From: Gammaproteobacteria bacterium UBA2965
GTDB lineage: Bacteria > Pseudomonadota > Gammaproteobacteria > Pseudomonadales > Azotimanducaceae
Reading direction: 5' to 3'
DNA length: 64,000 bases
Assembly (NCBI GenBank): GCA_002348385.1
Contig: DEBD01000037.1
Location: 234,166-298,165, forward strand
In this document: positions 25,126 to 34,604 of the stretch, in pieces
Position numbering within the stretch: position 1 is the stretch's first letter
Layout: the number at the start of each line of letters is the position of its first letter
Program-made: the position numbers and the translations under genes
The notes under the pieces: model-generated
Seen by the model: only the letters and a program-made list of their open reading frames with translations
Told to the model about the DNA's origin: nothing
Databases searched by the model: none

Positions 25126-28100
25126 GTGGGGCTGCTGCAGCGTATTCTGATTGCCAACCGTGGCGAAATCGCCATTCGCATCGCAAGGGCGGCAAAGGGT
25201 ATTGGTATGGAGACAGTGGGCGTCTTCGCAGCCGCAGACGCACGCTCACTGCACGCACACGCCATGGATCAGTCTAGGGATCTCACCGGCGATCCGGTGG
25301 CCGCCTATCTGGACGCCAGCCAGCTGATCGACATAGCGCAAAAGTCTGGTTGCGACTGCGTGCATCCGGGGTACGGGTTTCTGTCCGAGAGTGCCGACTT
25401 CGCCGAGCGCTGCAAGGCTGCCGGACTCACCTTCGTGGGCCCGTCACCGGCGGCGATGGCATTGTTCGGCAACAAGATGGAAGCAAGAAAGCTGGCGAGC
25501 TCGCTGAATATTCCCGTGGTGCCGGGGAGCGACGAGGCGATTGCAGACCACCAAGCCGCCCAGGCATTCGCCGAGTCGGTTGGCTATCCCATCATGCTCA
25601 AAGCAGCGGGCGGCGGCGGCGGTCGCGGCATGCGTCGAGTGGATTCGCCCGAGATGCTGGCAGATGCCCTGGAACGCGCGCGCAGCGAAGCCGCAGCCGC
25701 CTTCGGCGACGACACCATATTTGCGGAAAAGCTCATCCATCGGCCCCGCCACATCGAAGTGCAGGTACTGGCCGATCAGCACGGTGATGTGGTGCATCTC
25801 TTCGAGCGCGATTGCTCGGTGCAGCTGCGCCACCAGAAGGTGATCGAGATCGCGCCCGCCGCCGCTCTGGACACCGAGCTTCGCCAGCGCATGCTTACCG
25901 ATGCGGTTCGCCTCGCGAAGGCCGCCGGGTACAGCAGTGCCGGTACCGTGGAGTTTCTCGTGGTACCCGAAACAGGCGAGTACTATTTTATCGAATGCAA
26001 TGCGCGCATTCAGGTGGAACACACCATCACCGAGCAGATCACCGGTGTCGATCTGGTGGAAGCACAACTGCGGATTGCCGGCGGCGCCCACCTCGCCGAA
26101 CTGGGGTTGGCCGACCAGAATGCGATCAGCGCCCGCGGCTTTGCCGTGCAGGCCCGCATCGTGCTGCAAGGCACGGGCACCATCGACGCTTACCGGGAGC
26201 CGTCGGGCCCTGGCATTCGAGTCGACGGCTGCGCTTATGTGGGCTACCAGCCGCCGCCGGAATACGACCCGCTGTTGGGCAAGCTCATCTGCAGCGTTGG
26301 CAACACGGGCAGCCTGCAGCGCGTTGTGGCAAATACTGCGGCGGCCTTGCGCGAGTTTCAGATCTCGGGTGTTGCCACCAATCTGGGTAGCCTTTGTCGC
26401 ATTCTCGAGCACCCCGACGTTGGCGACGGCAACGCCCGTACCACGTTACTTACCGAAGCGCCCGAGCTGACAGCATCAGGCGGCTCCGAGATTCCAGCAC
26501 TGCTCGCCCTGCTGGAACAGAGCGCCAACAAGCCGACAGGACCTAGAGCCGCACCTGCAGCGACCCCTTCCCAGCTACCTGAGCTGGACCTGCCAGCCGG
26601 CTCAGCCGGCGTGGAATGCCCCCTAACCGGCAGCGTGCAGGAAATCTGCGTGAGCCATGGCGCCGAGGTGGCCGCCGGCGAAACCCTGTTCGTGGTCACC
26701 AGCATGAAGATGGAAACCCCGGTGATCGCACCCGCGCCAGGCACGCTCAGCGCGCTGGCCGATTTGAAGGTGGGCGATCAGGTGCTGGCCGGCCAGGTGC
26801 TGGCTGGTATTGCAACATCGGGGGACGCAACGCAGCACACTGGCACCGATGCGAATCAGTCCTGGCAAGCCACGCTGGATCAGGTGGAGCGCCTGCACGA
26901 GTTGGCCCTGGCACGTTTTGCCGAAGGTTCCGAGGATCCAGGCGTCGTACGTCAGCGCTCGCGCGGCAAGCTCACCTGCCGGGAACGCATCGACAGGCTG
27001 CTGGATACGGACACCTTTCGCGAGGTGGGCAGTGCCACCGGCTTCGCCTCCTACGACGAAGACGGCAACATCGACGCATTCACGCCGGCCAATCACGTGG
27101 GCGGCTGGGGCAAGGTCGACGGTCGCACCGCGGTGGTGTGCGCGGACGATTTCACCTCGCGCGGCGGTCACTCCGACGGCGCTATCGGCGAGAAGAGCCG
27201 CTATCTGGACGAGCTCTCCATCAAGCTTCAAGCACCGTCCGTACGCTTGTTGGACGGCTCCTCAGGCGGCGGCAGCGTTGCTGCCATGGTGCCCAAGCAG
27301 AGTAGCGCAGGCGACAGCAGCGCCAAAGAGAGCAGCGGCGCCATCAAGGCGGGCCGGCCCAGGGTATCCAGCGGCGGCGGTTCCTTTCTGCCGGGCCACC
27401 TGGGCACCGACATGTACACGGAACAGCTGGCCACGGTACCCGTGGTCAACGTGCTGCTGGGCAGCGTGGTGGGCATCGGTGCCGCCAAGGCGGTACTCGG
27501 CCACTTTTCCGTGATGGTGCGCGACATCGCCCAGCTTTTCGTGGCGGGCCCTCCGGTAGTGAGCCACGCCATGGGCTACGACATCAGCAAGGAGGATCTG
27601 GGCGGTTGGCACATCCACTGCACCAATGGCTCGGTGGACAACCTGGCGGAAACGGAAGACGAAGCCCTGGCAATGACCAAGCGCTTTCTTTCCTACCTGC
27701 CTCCCAGCGCTTATGAAGCGCCACCCGTGCACGCCTGCAGCGACCCCGTGGACCGACGCGAAGAAGCGTTGTTCACGCTGATCCCGCGGCAGCGCACCAG
27801 CACTTTCGACATGCGACGGGCCATCCGGCTCATGGCGGACGAAGGGTCCTTCTTCGAGATCGGTCCGCTATGGGGAACCGATCAGATCACAGGGTTCGTG
27901 CGCTTCAACGGCCATCCGTTGGGAGTCATCGCCTCGGACAGCCGCCACATCAACGGCGGCGCGATGACAGCCAACGGCTGCGATAAGCTGCGGCGCCACC
28001 TGGATCTGTGCGACGTATTTCATCTTCCGGTTCTGAACCTGGTGGACAATCCCGGCTTCGCCGTGGGCTTGGAGCACGAAACCGCCGGCACCATCCGCAA

Positions 28101-28515
28101 GGGCGGCGAATGGATGGTGGCCTTCTCTCAGGTGTCGGTGCCACTGTTCACCGTGGTCATGCGCCGCAGCTTCGGTGTGGCCGGCAACAACTACGCCACG
28201 CCCCAGGCGAGGCGCTCGGTACGCGTGGCATGGCCCGCCGCCGACGTAGGGGGCATTCCCCCTGAAGGTGGCATCGAGGCCGCTTACAAACGCCAACTGG
28301 CCGAAGCCGAAGATCCAGCCGCGCTGAGGGCGGAGATCGAAGCACGCATCGAAAGCGCACGTGGCCCCCTCGGCCCGCTCAACCGATTTCAGATGGAAGA
28401 GATGATCGACCCAAGAGACACTCGTCGCCTGGTTTGTGAGTGGGTGGAGACCGCTTACCGGTTCGTTACTCAGCCCGCACGGCTCGCACCGCGGGCGTTG
28501 CAGTTTCGGCCTTGA
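25126..28515 (+). CDS. Single-chain biotin-dependent acyl-CoA carboxylase (LCC-like)
   Basis: 1,129 residues from GTG 25126, chosen because AAAGGAGG lies five bases upstream and the product then starts GLLQRILIANRGEIAIR as biotin carboxylases do. Order: biotin carboxylase N-terminal domain, ATP-grasp with Gly-rich loop at about 162-168, carboxylase C-terminal domain to about 445, biotinyl domain with the biotin Lys at 528 (SMKMETP), then a full carboxyltransferase with both halves (about 590-1129). This layout is that described for long-chain acyl-CoA carboxylase (LCC), which has all parts on one polypeptide and accepts acyl-CoAs from short to long. Substrate here is unknown. It leads into the RraA/dehydrogenase pair. 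Confidence 0.9.
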   Translation: MGLLQRILIANRGEIAIRIARAAKGIGMETVGVFAAADARSLHAHAMDQSRDLTGDPVAAYLDASQLIDIAQKSGCDCVHPGYGFLSESADFAERCKAAGLTFVGPSPAAMALFGNKMEARKLASSLNIPVVPGSDEAIADHQAAQAFAESVGYPIMLKAAGGGGGRGMRRVDSPEMLADALERARSEAAAAFGDDTIFAEKLIHRPRHIEVQVLADQHGDVVHLFERDCSVQLRHQKVIEIAPAAALDTELRQRMLTDAVRLAKAAGYSSAGTVEFLVVPETGEYYFIECNARIQVEHTITEQITGVDLVEAQLRIAGGAHLAELGLADQNAISARGFAVQARIVLQGTGTIDAYREPSGPGIRVDGCAYVGYQPPPEYDPLLGKLICSVGNTGSLQRVVANTAAALREFQISGVATNLGSLCRILEHPDVGDGNARTTLLTEAPELTASGGSEIPALLALLEQSANKPTGPRAAPAATPSQLPELDLPAGSAGVECPLTGSVQEICVSHGAEVAAGETLFVVTSMKMETPVIAPAPGTLSALADLKVGDQVLAGQVLAGIATSGDATQHTGTDANQSWQATLDQVERLHELALARFAEGSEDPGVVRQRSRGKLTCRERIDRLLDTDTFREVGSATGFASYDEDGNIDAFTPANHVGGWGKVDGRTAVVCADDFTSRGGHSDGAIGEKSRYLDELSIKLQAPSVRLLDGSSGGGSVAAMVPKQSSAGDSSAKESSGAIKAGRPRVSSGGGSFLPGHLGTDMYTEQLATVPVVNVLLGSVVGIGAAKAVLGHFSVMVRDIAQLFVAGPPVVSHAMGYDISKEDLGGWHIHCTNGSVDNLAETEDEALAMTKRFLSYLPPSAYEAPPVHACSDPVDRREEALFTLIPRQRTSTFDMRRAIRLMADEGSFFEIGPLWGTDQITGFVRFNGHPLGVIASDSRHINGGAMTANGCDKLRRHLDLCDVFHLPVLNLVDNPGFAVGLEHETAGTIRKGGEWMVAFSQVSVPLFTVVMRRSFGVAGNNYATPQARRSVRVAWPAADVGGIPPEGGIEAAYKRQLAEAEDPAALRAEIEARIESARGPLGPLNRFQMEEMIDPRDTRRLVCEWVETAYRFVTQPARLAPRALQFRP

Positions 28516-28545
28516 CTAATTACCAACACTTCGAGAAATAACCGC

Positions 28546-29235
28546 ATGACAGAACTCACCACGGAACTCGCCGACGCGCTCAAGGCGTTGGACACCCCCA
28601 CCGTCTGCAACGCACTGGAAGCCGTAAACCCATCTCGAAGAGACCGGGGCTTCAACATCAAACCTTTCGTGTGCGCGCATCCCGAACTGCCATCTATCGT
28701 CGGCTTCGCCCGCACGGCACGCATCCGCGCCCAGCACAAACCGGAAGTCCGTACCGACAACATCAGCTACTACACCTACGTTGCCGAAGGCGGCCCCCTG
28801 CCCAGCATCGCCATCATTCAGGACCTGGATGAGACGCCCGGGTATGGCGCCCTGTGGGGTGAGGTGAACACCAACGTGCACTACGGGCTCGGCTGCCTGG
28901 GTGTGATCACCAACGGCAGCGTGCGCGACATTCCAGACTCCCAGCGCAATTTCCAGATGCTCGCCGGCATGGTCAACCCATCCCACGCCTTCGTGCACGT
29001 GCTGGACTGGGGCGGGCCGGTGAACGTGCACGGCATGGAGGTGAGTGACGGCGAGCTGGTGCACGCAGACATGCACGGTTCGGTGGTTATACCCCTGGCA
29101 GATGTGCAGAACGTGGTCGAGGAAGCGGATCGCATCGCGCGGCGCGAGCGCATCCTCATCGACGCTGCCCAACAACCCGGCTTCGGCATCGAACAGATCA
29201 AAGCCGCATTCCAACGCATGGCGGACATACACTGA
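28546..29235 (+). CDS. RraA-family protein, possible 2-oxoacid aldolase/decarboxylase
   Basis: 229 residues. LDTPTVCNALEAV near the N-terminus, the GLGCLGVITNGSVRDIP segment near 122-140 and VHADMHGSVVIPLADVQNVVEEADRIARRE near 170-200 match the RraA/HMG-aldolase fold, including the Arg-Asp pair (SVRD) and a nearby Gly-rich loop used by 4-hydroxy-4-methyl-2-oxoglutarate aldolases. Members range from RNase E inhibitors to pyruvate-forming aldolases. The operon setting, 30 bp after the carboxylase and overlapping a dehydrogenase, favours a metabolic enzyme over an RNase E regulator; this is inference. Confidence 0.8.
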   Translation: MTELTTELADALKALDTPTVCNALEAVNPSRRDRGFNIKPFVCAHPELPSIVGFARTARIRAQHKPEVRTDNISYYTYVAEGGPLPSIAIIQDLDETPGYGALWGEVNTNVHYGLGCLGVITNGSVRDIPDSQRNFQMLAGMVNPSHAFVHVLDWGGPVNVHGMEVSDGELVHADMHGSVVIPLADVQNVVEEADRIARRERILIDAAQQPGFGIEQIKAAFQRMADIH

Positions 29236-30278
29236 TGAAGATTGCTCTGCCCAGAAGCTCCATGAACCGAGTAGATCTGTACGAAGAGGCTGGTTTCGAC
29301 GTCACCGAAGGCAGCGGCAGAACCGAAGAGGAAATGATCGCGCTGCTTCGCGACGCGGACGGCGCTCACGTCAACACGTTACCGCTCACCACCCGCCGCG
29401 TGCTGGAAGCGTGCCCGCGGCTCAAGGTGATCAGCCGGTTCGGCGTAGGCGTGGACTCCATCGACCTGGACGCCGCCACCGAGTTGGGGGTGCTGGTGTG
29501 CAACGTGCCAGGGTCGAACACCACCGAGGTGGCGGACCATGCCGTGGCCCTGCTGCTGGCCCTGACGCGGAACGTGGTGGGCGCAGTGGCAACGGTACGC
29601 GCCGGCGAATGGGGCGAGCGCGCCATGGACGTGCGCCGCAGCGTGCGGCGCATTGCCGGGCACAACGTCGGCATCATCGGTTTCGGCAATATCGGACGCG
29701 CCTTCGCCACCCGCATGCGCGGCTTCGGCCCTGACCGCATCATTGCCTATGACCCCTTCGTCAGCCAACTCACCGGTGACCTATACGGGGTGCGCATGGT
29801 GCATCTGGATGAGCTGCTGGGCGAATCGGACTTCATCAGCATTCACTGCTCGCTCACCGACGAGTCCCATCACCTGATCAATGACCAAACGTTGGCCCTC
29901 ATGCGCCCCACCGCCCTGCTGGTCAACACAGCCCGCGGACCTATAGTCGACGGCGCCGCGCTGGCAAGAGCACTCAGCGGCGGCCAGATCGAAGCGGCGG
30001 CCCTGGACGTCACCGAAGTTGAACCCATCGAGGACGACAACCCGTTGATGACTTTGCCAAACTGCCTGCTCACCCCCCACGCCGCCGGATTCTCTCAGGT
30101 GTTTCTGCAGGAGTGCGCGATACGGCAGGCTCAGAATGTGATTCGCGTGCTCACGGGAGAGGGGCCTCCCCACGGGCTCGCCAACCCCGAGGTCATCAAG
30201 GTGGTGGCGGTAATGCGGGCAACCGATCCCGGACGATGGGCCGGGGTGCCGGATTTCTCCACCGCCCTCATGCTCTAG
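29235..30278 (+). CDS. D-2-hydroxyacid / phosphoglycerate dehydrogenase-like protein
   Basis: 347 residues. VSRFGVGVDSIDLDAATELGV and CNVPGSNTTEVADHAVALLLAL are near 75-110, GIIGFGNIGRAFATRM is near 145-160, NTARGPIVDG near 235, and the catalytic His is in LTPHAAGFS near 280. The ACT domain of long PGDH is absent. Its ATG overlaps the stop of the RraA-like gene by one base (TGATG), so translation is coupled. It presumably reduces a 2-keto acid made by its partner, or the reverse. Ends at 30278, convergent with the Lrp gene. Confidence 0.9.
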   Translation: MKIALPRSSMNRVDLYEEAGFDVTEGSGRTEEEMIALLRDADGAHVNTLPLTTRRVLEACPRLKVISRFGVGVDSIDLDAATELGVLVCNVPGSNTTEVADHAVALLLALTRNVVGAVATVRAGEWGERAMDVRRSVRRIAGHNVGIIGFGNIGRAFATRMRGFGPDRIIAYDPFVSQLTGDLYGVRMVHLDELLGESDFISIHCSLTDESHHLINDQTLALMRPTALLVNTARGPIVDGAALARALSGGQIEAAALDVTEVEPIEDDNPLMTLPNCLLTPHAAGFSQVFLQECAIRQAQNVIRVLTGEGPPHGLANPEVIKVVAVMRATDPGRWAGVPDFSTALML

Positions 30279-30483
30279 CGCGACCTGGCGCGGCTTGCAG
30301 AACGCCGCCGGCCTATGCGCTCTCCAAAATGAGCCGCACGGCCGCCCGCGTTCACGATGTAGGCACCAACCCCGTTGAGTCGCATTTAGTTGCGCGGGCA
30401 TTGGGCATAAACCGCGAGCCAGAACAGCGCGTCTAGCCCCCTACTCTCACTTCAGCGTACAAGCCCCAACTTAGTCGCAAAGG

Positions 30484-30960
30484 CTATGCCACCTGGGTAT
30501 CCAGCGGCAGGCTGGTGGTGAACTTGATCTTGGTGACGGCCACGTTGGAGTGCAGTTCCCGGATCAGCGGCACCTGCAGCAGTTGCTGGCGCAGAAACGC
30601 CTCGTAGCCCTGAATGTCGCGTGTAACGATCTTGGCAAAGTAATCCATGGTGCCGGTGACGGTATAACACTCCACCACTTCCGGAAATTTCTGAATCTGG
30701 GCTTCGAACTGTTCGAGCGACTGCTCGTCGTTGGCCGAAAGACTGATGCTGGCGAAGATCACCACCCCAAGCCCCAGACGCTCTGCAGACAAGAGTGCCG
30801 CCCGCTTTTCGATGTAGCCCTCCTTCTCCAATCGGGTGATCCGCCTCCAGCAGGGGGACACCGACAGATTCACTTGCTCGGCGATTTCCGCGGCGGTCAG
30901 GCTGGCATCCTCCTGCAGCAACGCGAGGATCTTCAGGTCCACATCCGACAGATCGGCCAT
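30484..30960 (-). CDS. Lrp/AsnC family transcriptional regulator
   Basis: 158 residues from ATG 30960 (MADLSDVDLKIL); an in-frame GTG at 30981 would add seven residues. The N-terminal winged helix reads SDVDLKILALLQEDASLTAAEIAEQVNLSVSPCWRRI with its LEKEGYI wing. The C-terminal RAM domain includes VVECYTVTGTMDYFAKIVTRD, where amino-acid effectors bind. It is divergent from the indolepyruvate ferredoxin oxidoreductase gene; this pairing is common in proteobacteria and suggests that it senses an aromatic or branched amino acid and controls that gene and itself. Confidence 0.93.
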   Translation of the reverse strand: MADLSDVDLKILALLQEDASLTAAEIAEQVNLSVSPCWRRITRLEKEGYIEKRAALLSAERLGLGVVIFASISLSANDEQSLEQFEAQIQKFPEVVECYTVTGTMDYFAKIVTRDIQGYEAFLRQQLLQVPLIRELHSNVAVTKIKFTTSLPLDTQVA

Positions 30961-31019
30961 TTCCCGCACTTTCTGTGCCACAACACACCCTAAAAAGACA
31001 ATATTTTTCTATTTTGTCC

Positions 31020-31046
31020 TAAAAATTAGAAATATTGAAATTTTTA
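31020..31046. promoter_or_regulatory. AT-rich dyad, candidate Lrp-type operator/promoter region
   Basis: The 138 bp between the divergent lrp-type and oxidoreductase genes are strikingly AT-rich (roughly 30990-31080) against a high-GC background. TAAAAATT (31020-31027) and AATTTTTA (31039-31046) form a perfect 8-bp inverted repeat with an 11-base spacer. AT-rich imperfect dyads are typical Lrp-family binding sites. Promoter elements for both genes presumably lie here, but I do not assign -10 and -35 boxes. Confidence 0.5.
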
Positions 31047-31098
31047 TTCCCCAATGAGGCATTAATATTGCTATTTATTGTGAGCGGGTACCACTTTC

Positions 31099-34000
31099 GT
31101 GGCTGCAGTAACTCTGGACGACAAGTACACCCTGGAACAGGGCCGCGCCTACATGACAGGCATCGAAGCCCTGGTGCGCCTGCCCATGCTGCAACACCGC
31201 CGAGACCAGGCTCGCGGGCTGAACACGGCCTGCTTCATCTCCGGCTATCGCGGCTCTCCCATCGGCGGCCTGGATCAGGCGCTGTGGAACGCCGGAGACC
31301 TGCTCAGCGAACACAACATCCACTTCCAGCCCGGCGTCAATGAGGACCTCGGTATGACCGCGGTCTGGGGCAGCCAGCAGGTGGGCCTGTTTCCCGGCGC
31401 ACAATACGACGGTGTTTTCGGGTTGTGGTACGGCAAGGGCCCCGGGCTCGATCGCAGTATGGACGTACTCAAACACGCCAACGCCTTCGGCACATCCAGA
31501 TACGGCGGTGTGCTGGCAGTGGTGGGTGACGACCACGCCTGCAAGTCGTCCAGCCTGCCCCACCAGAGCGACCACATGTTCATCGGCGCCACCTGCCCGG
31601 TACTGAATCCAGCCGGCGTACAGGAAGTGCTCGACCTGGGTGTCTACGGTTGGGAGCTGTCACGCTACTCGGGCTGCTGGGTAGGGCTCAAAGCAATTAC
31701 CGAGAACATGGACGCGGCCATCTCCGCCGAGATCGACCCAGCACGAATTCAAATCGCCCTGCCTGACGACTTCGAGCTGCCCGAAGGCGGCGTACACGCC
31801 CGCTGGCCCGACACGCCGCTCGAGCAGGAAGAGCGCCTGCAGCGCTACAAGATCTATGCCGCACTGGCTTTTGCCCGCGCCAACAAACTCAACCGCGTGG
31901 TGATGGACAGCCCCAACGCACGGCTCGGCATCGTCACTACTGGCAAGTCCTATCTGGACACGCTGCAGGCCCTGGCCGACCTGGGTATCGATGAGCAGCT
32001 CGCCGCCCAGATCGGAATCCGGCTGTTCAAGGTGGGCATGAGCTGGCCGTTGGAACCGGTCTCCACTCACGAGTTTGCCAGCGGCTTAGAAGAGATCCTG
32101 GTAGTGGAGGAAAAGCGCAGCGTCATCGAAGACCAGCTCACCGGGCAGCTCTACAACTGGCCGGTGGAGCGTCGCCCGCGCGTTGTGGGCGAGTACGACG
32201 AGCACCGCAACCTGCTGGTGACCAATCTGGGGGAGCTCACCCCCGCCATGATCGCCCGGGTAATCGCGGCGCGCATCGGGCGCTTCTTCGACAGTGAGCG
32301 CATCCACGAACGTCTGGCCTTTCTCGAAGCCAAGGAAGCGGCCCTTGCCAAGCCGCGCAACCGGGCGGAGCGTCAGCCCTGGTACTGCTCGGGATGTCCC
32401 CACAACACCTCCACCGTAGTACCCGAGGGGAGCCTGGCTTACGGTGGCATCGGTTGTCACTACATGGCCACCTGGATGGAACGAGGCACGGTCACCTTCA
32501 CCCAGATGGGTGGCGAAGGCGCCACCTGGCTCGGCCAGGCCCCGTTTACCGAGCGCAAGCACGTTTTCCAGAACCTGGGCGACGGCACCTATTTCCACTC
32601 CGGCCTGCTGGCCATCCGCGCCGCGGTCTCCGCCAGAGCCAACATCACCTACAAGATTCTCTACAACGATGCGGTGGCCATGACCGGCGGCCAGAACGTC
32701 GATGGACCGCTCACCGTGGAGCGCATGGTCTTTCAGCTGCGTGGCGAAGGGGTGAAGCGGATCGTGGTGGTGAGCGACACCCCCGATCACTATGAAGCCG
32801 AGCTGCCCGACCTGGAAGGGCTGACCATCCGCCACAGAGATGATCTGGACGCCGTGCAGTGTGAGCTGCGCGACACCGAAGGCTGCACGGTGCTGATCTA
32901 TGCACAGACCTGCGCCGCCGAAAAGCGTCGCCGGCGCAAGCGGGGTTTGATGGAAGATCCAGACAAACGGGTGTTTATCAACCCAGACGTCTGCGAGGGG
33001 TGCGGCGACTGCAGCACCCAATCCAACTGCCTGTCCGTGGTTCCCAAGGAAACTCCGCTGGGCCGCAAGCGCGGCATCGACCAGAGCGCGTGCAACAAGG
33101 ATTACTCCTGCGTCAAAGGCTTCTGCCCCAGCTTCGTCACCGTGCACGGCGGGTCGCTGAAGTCCAACAAGCCAGCCAACGTGAGCCAGCCCATCTGGCT
33201 GCTGCCGGAACCCGACCTTCCGCGCCTCGACGAGCCGTACAACGTGCTGGTGGCTGGCGTGGGGGGCACCGGTGTGCTCACGGTGAGCAGCGTGCTGGGC
33301 ATGGCGGCCCATATCGAAGGCCTCGGCGCATCGGTGCTGAATCAGACGGGACTGGCCCAGAAATTCGGCGCAGTTACCGGCCATGTGCGAGTCGCCAACA
33401 GCCAGGAAGACCTTTTCAGCGTACGTATTCCCGCAGGCAGCGCCCATGTGCTGCTCGGTGCAGATCTGGCGGTCTCCGCGGGGGATGAAGCCCTGGCCAA
33501 GTTGGACAGCCGCTTCTCCAGCGCGGTGGTAAATAGCCACCGTTCGCCTACAGCAGAATTTACCCACAACCCCGACGCACCCTTTCACAAGCGCGCTATG
33601 GAGCAAACGCTGCGCGAAGAAGCGAGTGAGGCCCGAGCGCACTTTCTCGAGGCCACCGAACTCGCCACCAGGCTGCTGGGGGATTCCATCTTTGCCAACT
33701 TCCTGCTACTCGGCGCCGCCTACCAACGCGGCCTGATACCCGTTGGCGCGCGGGCCATTGAGGAAGCCATCACCCTGAACAGGGTGGCGGTGGAGCAGAA
33801 CATGCAGGCCTTCAACTGGGGCCGGCGATTTGCCGTGGAACCAGGGCGGGTCATGGCCGAGGCGGGGTTGTCGGATGAAACCGACACCCCAGCGGTGGAG
33901 CAAAGCGTGTCTTCATTGGTCACCTATCGGGCAGATTACCTATCCAACTACCAGGATCACACCTACGCGCATCGCTACCGGTCCCTGGTTGATCGCGCCG

Positions 34001-34584
34001 CCGACGCTGAGCAGGCCCTAGGCCTAACCGGTGACGACTTCGCGCGGGCAGTAGCACTGGGCTACTTCAAGCTGCTGGCCTACAAAGACGAGTACGAAGT
34101 CGCACGCCTTTACTCGCGACCGGAGTTCCGAGAAGCGCTGACCGAGCAGTTCGAAGGCAACTTCAAAGTGCGCCTGCACATGGCCCCACCACTGCTATCA
34201 CAGCGCGACCCGCATACCCAGCTACCGCTCAAGCGCCAGTTCGGCGGGTGGATACTTCCCTTTCTGCGCATGCTGGCGCCCCTGAAGCGCCTGCGTGGAA
34301 CAGCCTTCGATCCGTTCGGCTACACGGCTGAACGCAAGCTGGAACGGCGGCTGATTGCGGAATACGAAGTCTCCATCGAGCACCTCCTCGGCCATCTATC
34401 GCACCACAACCGGGCCATCGCCACGGAAATCGCCGCGCTACCCACCACCATTCGCGGCTTCGGTCACGTGAAGCAACGCAACGCGGAAGCGGCCGACCAA
34501 CAGCGCGCCGCACTGCTGGCGCGATTCAATGGCGCGAAAGCTCAGGTGGTGAACATCGTGGATCCGGATGCAATGCGCGCCTAG
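31099..34584 (+). CDS. Indolepyruvate ferredoxin oxidoreductase, fused alpha-gamma type
   Basis: 1,161 residues, the usual length of the single-chain enzyme. The N-terminal GYRGSPIGGLDQ and FQPGVNEDLGMTAVWGSQQ segments belong to the pyrimidine-binding half; CSGCPHNTST is near residue 430, and the ThDP region includes GGIGCHYMATW and GGEGATWLGQ. An Fe-S segment has Cys632, 635, 638 and 644 (CEGCGDC then C) and CNKDYSCVKGFCP. The gamma domain begins at about 715 with GVGGTGVLTVSSVLG. It oxidatively decarboxylates aryl (or branched) pyruvates to acyl-CoA, giving electrons to ferredoxin. Start is GTG. Divergent from its likely Lrp regulator. Confidence 0.93.
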   Translation: MAAVTLDDKYTLEQGRAYMTGIEALVRLPMLQHRRDQARGLNTACFISGYRGSPIGGLDQALWNAGDLLSEHNIHFQPGVNEDLGMTAVWGSQQVGLFPGAQYDGVFGLWYGKGPGLDRSMDVLKHANAFGTSRYGGVLAVVGDDHACKSSSLPHQSDHMFIGATCPVLNPAGVQEVLDLGVYGWELSRYSGCWVGLKAITENMDAAISAEIDPARIQIALPDDFELPEGGVHARWPDTPLEQEERLQRYKIYAALAFARANKLNRVVMDSPNARLGIVTTGKSYLDTLQALADLGIDEQLAAQIGIRLFKVGMSWPLEPVSTHEFASGLEEILVVEEKRSVIEDQLTGQLYNWPVERRPRVVGEYDEHRNLLVTNLGELTPAMIARVIAARIGRFFDSERIHERLAFLEAKEAALAKPRNRAERQPWYCSGCPHNTSTVVPEGSLAYGGIGCHYMATWMERGTVTFTQMGGEGATWLGQAPFTERKHVFQNLGDGTYFHSGLLAIRAAVSARANITYKILYNDAVAMTGGQNVDGPLTVERMVFQLRGEGVKRIVVVSDTPDHYEAELPDLEGLTIRHRDDLDAVQCELRDTEGCTVLIYAQTCAAEKRRRRKRGLMEDPDKRVFINPDVCEGCGDCSTQSNCLSVVPKETPLGRKRGIDQSACNKDYSCVKGFCPSFVTVHGGSLKSNKPANVSQPIWLLPEPDLPRLDEPYNVLVAGVGGTGVLTVSSVLGMAAHIEGLGASVLNQTGLAQKFGAVTGHVRVANSQEDLFSVRIPAGSAHVLLGADLAVSAGDEALAKLDSRFSSAVVNSHRSPTAEFTHNPDAPFHKRAMEQTLREEASEARAHFLEATELATRLLGDSIFANFLLLGAAYQRGLIPVGARAIEEAITLNRVAVEQNMQAFNWGRRFAVEPGRVMAEAGLSDETDTPAVEQSVSSLVTYRADYLSNYQDHTYAHRYRSLVDRAADAEQALGLTGDDFARAVALGYFKLLAYKDEYEVARLYSRPEFREALTEQFEGNFKVRLHMAPPLLSQRDPHTQLPLKRQFGGWILPFLRMLAPLKRLRGTAFDPFGYTAERKLERRLIAEYEVSIEHLLGHLSHHNRAIATEIAALPTTIRGFGHVKQRNAEAADQQRAALLARFNGAKAQVVNIVDPDAMRA

Positions 34585-34604
34585 GCGGCATCCATGAATG
34601 AGCG

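Noticed and set aside
32086..33642. Long antisense frame within the indolepyruvate oxidoreductase gene
   Set aside because: It is a compositional mirror of the high-GC coding strand, without recognisable domains.
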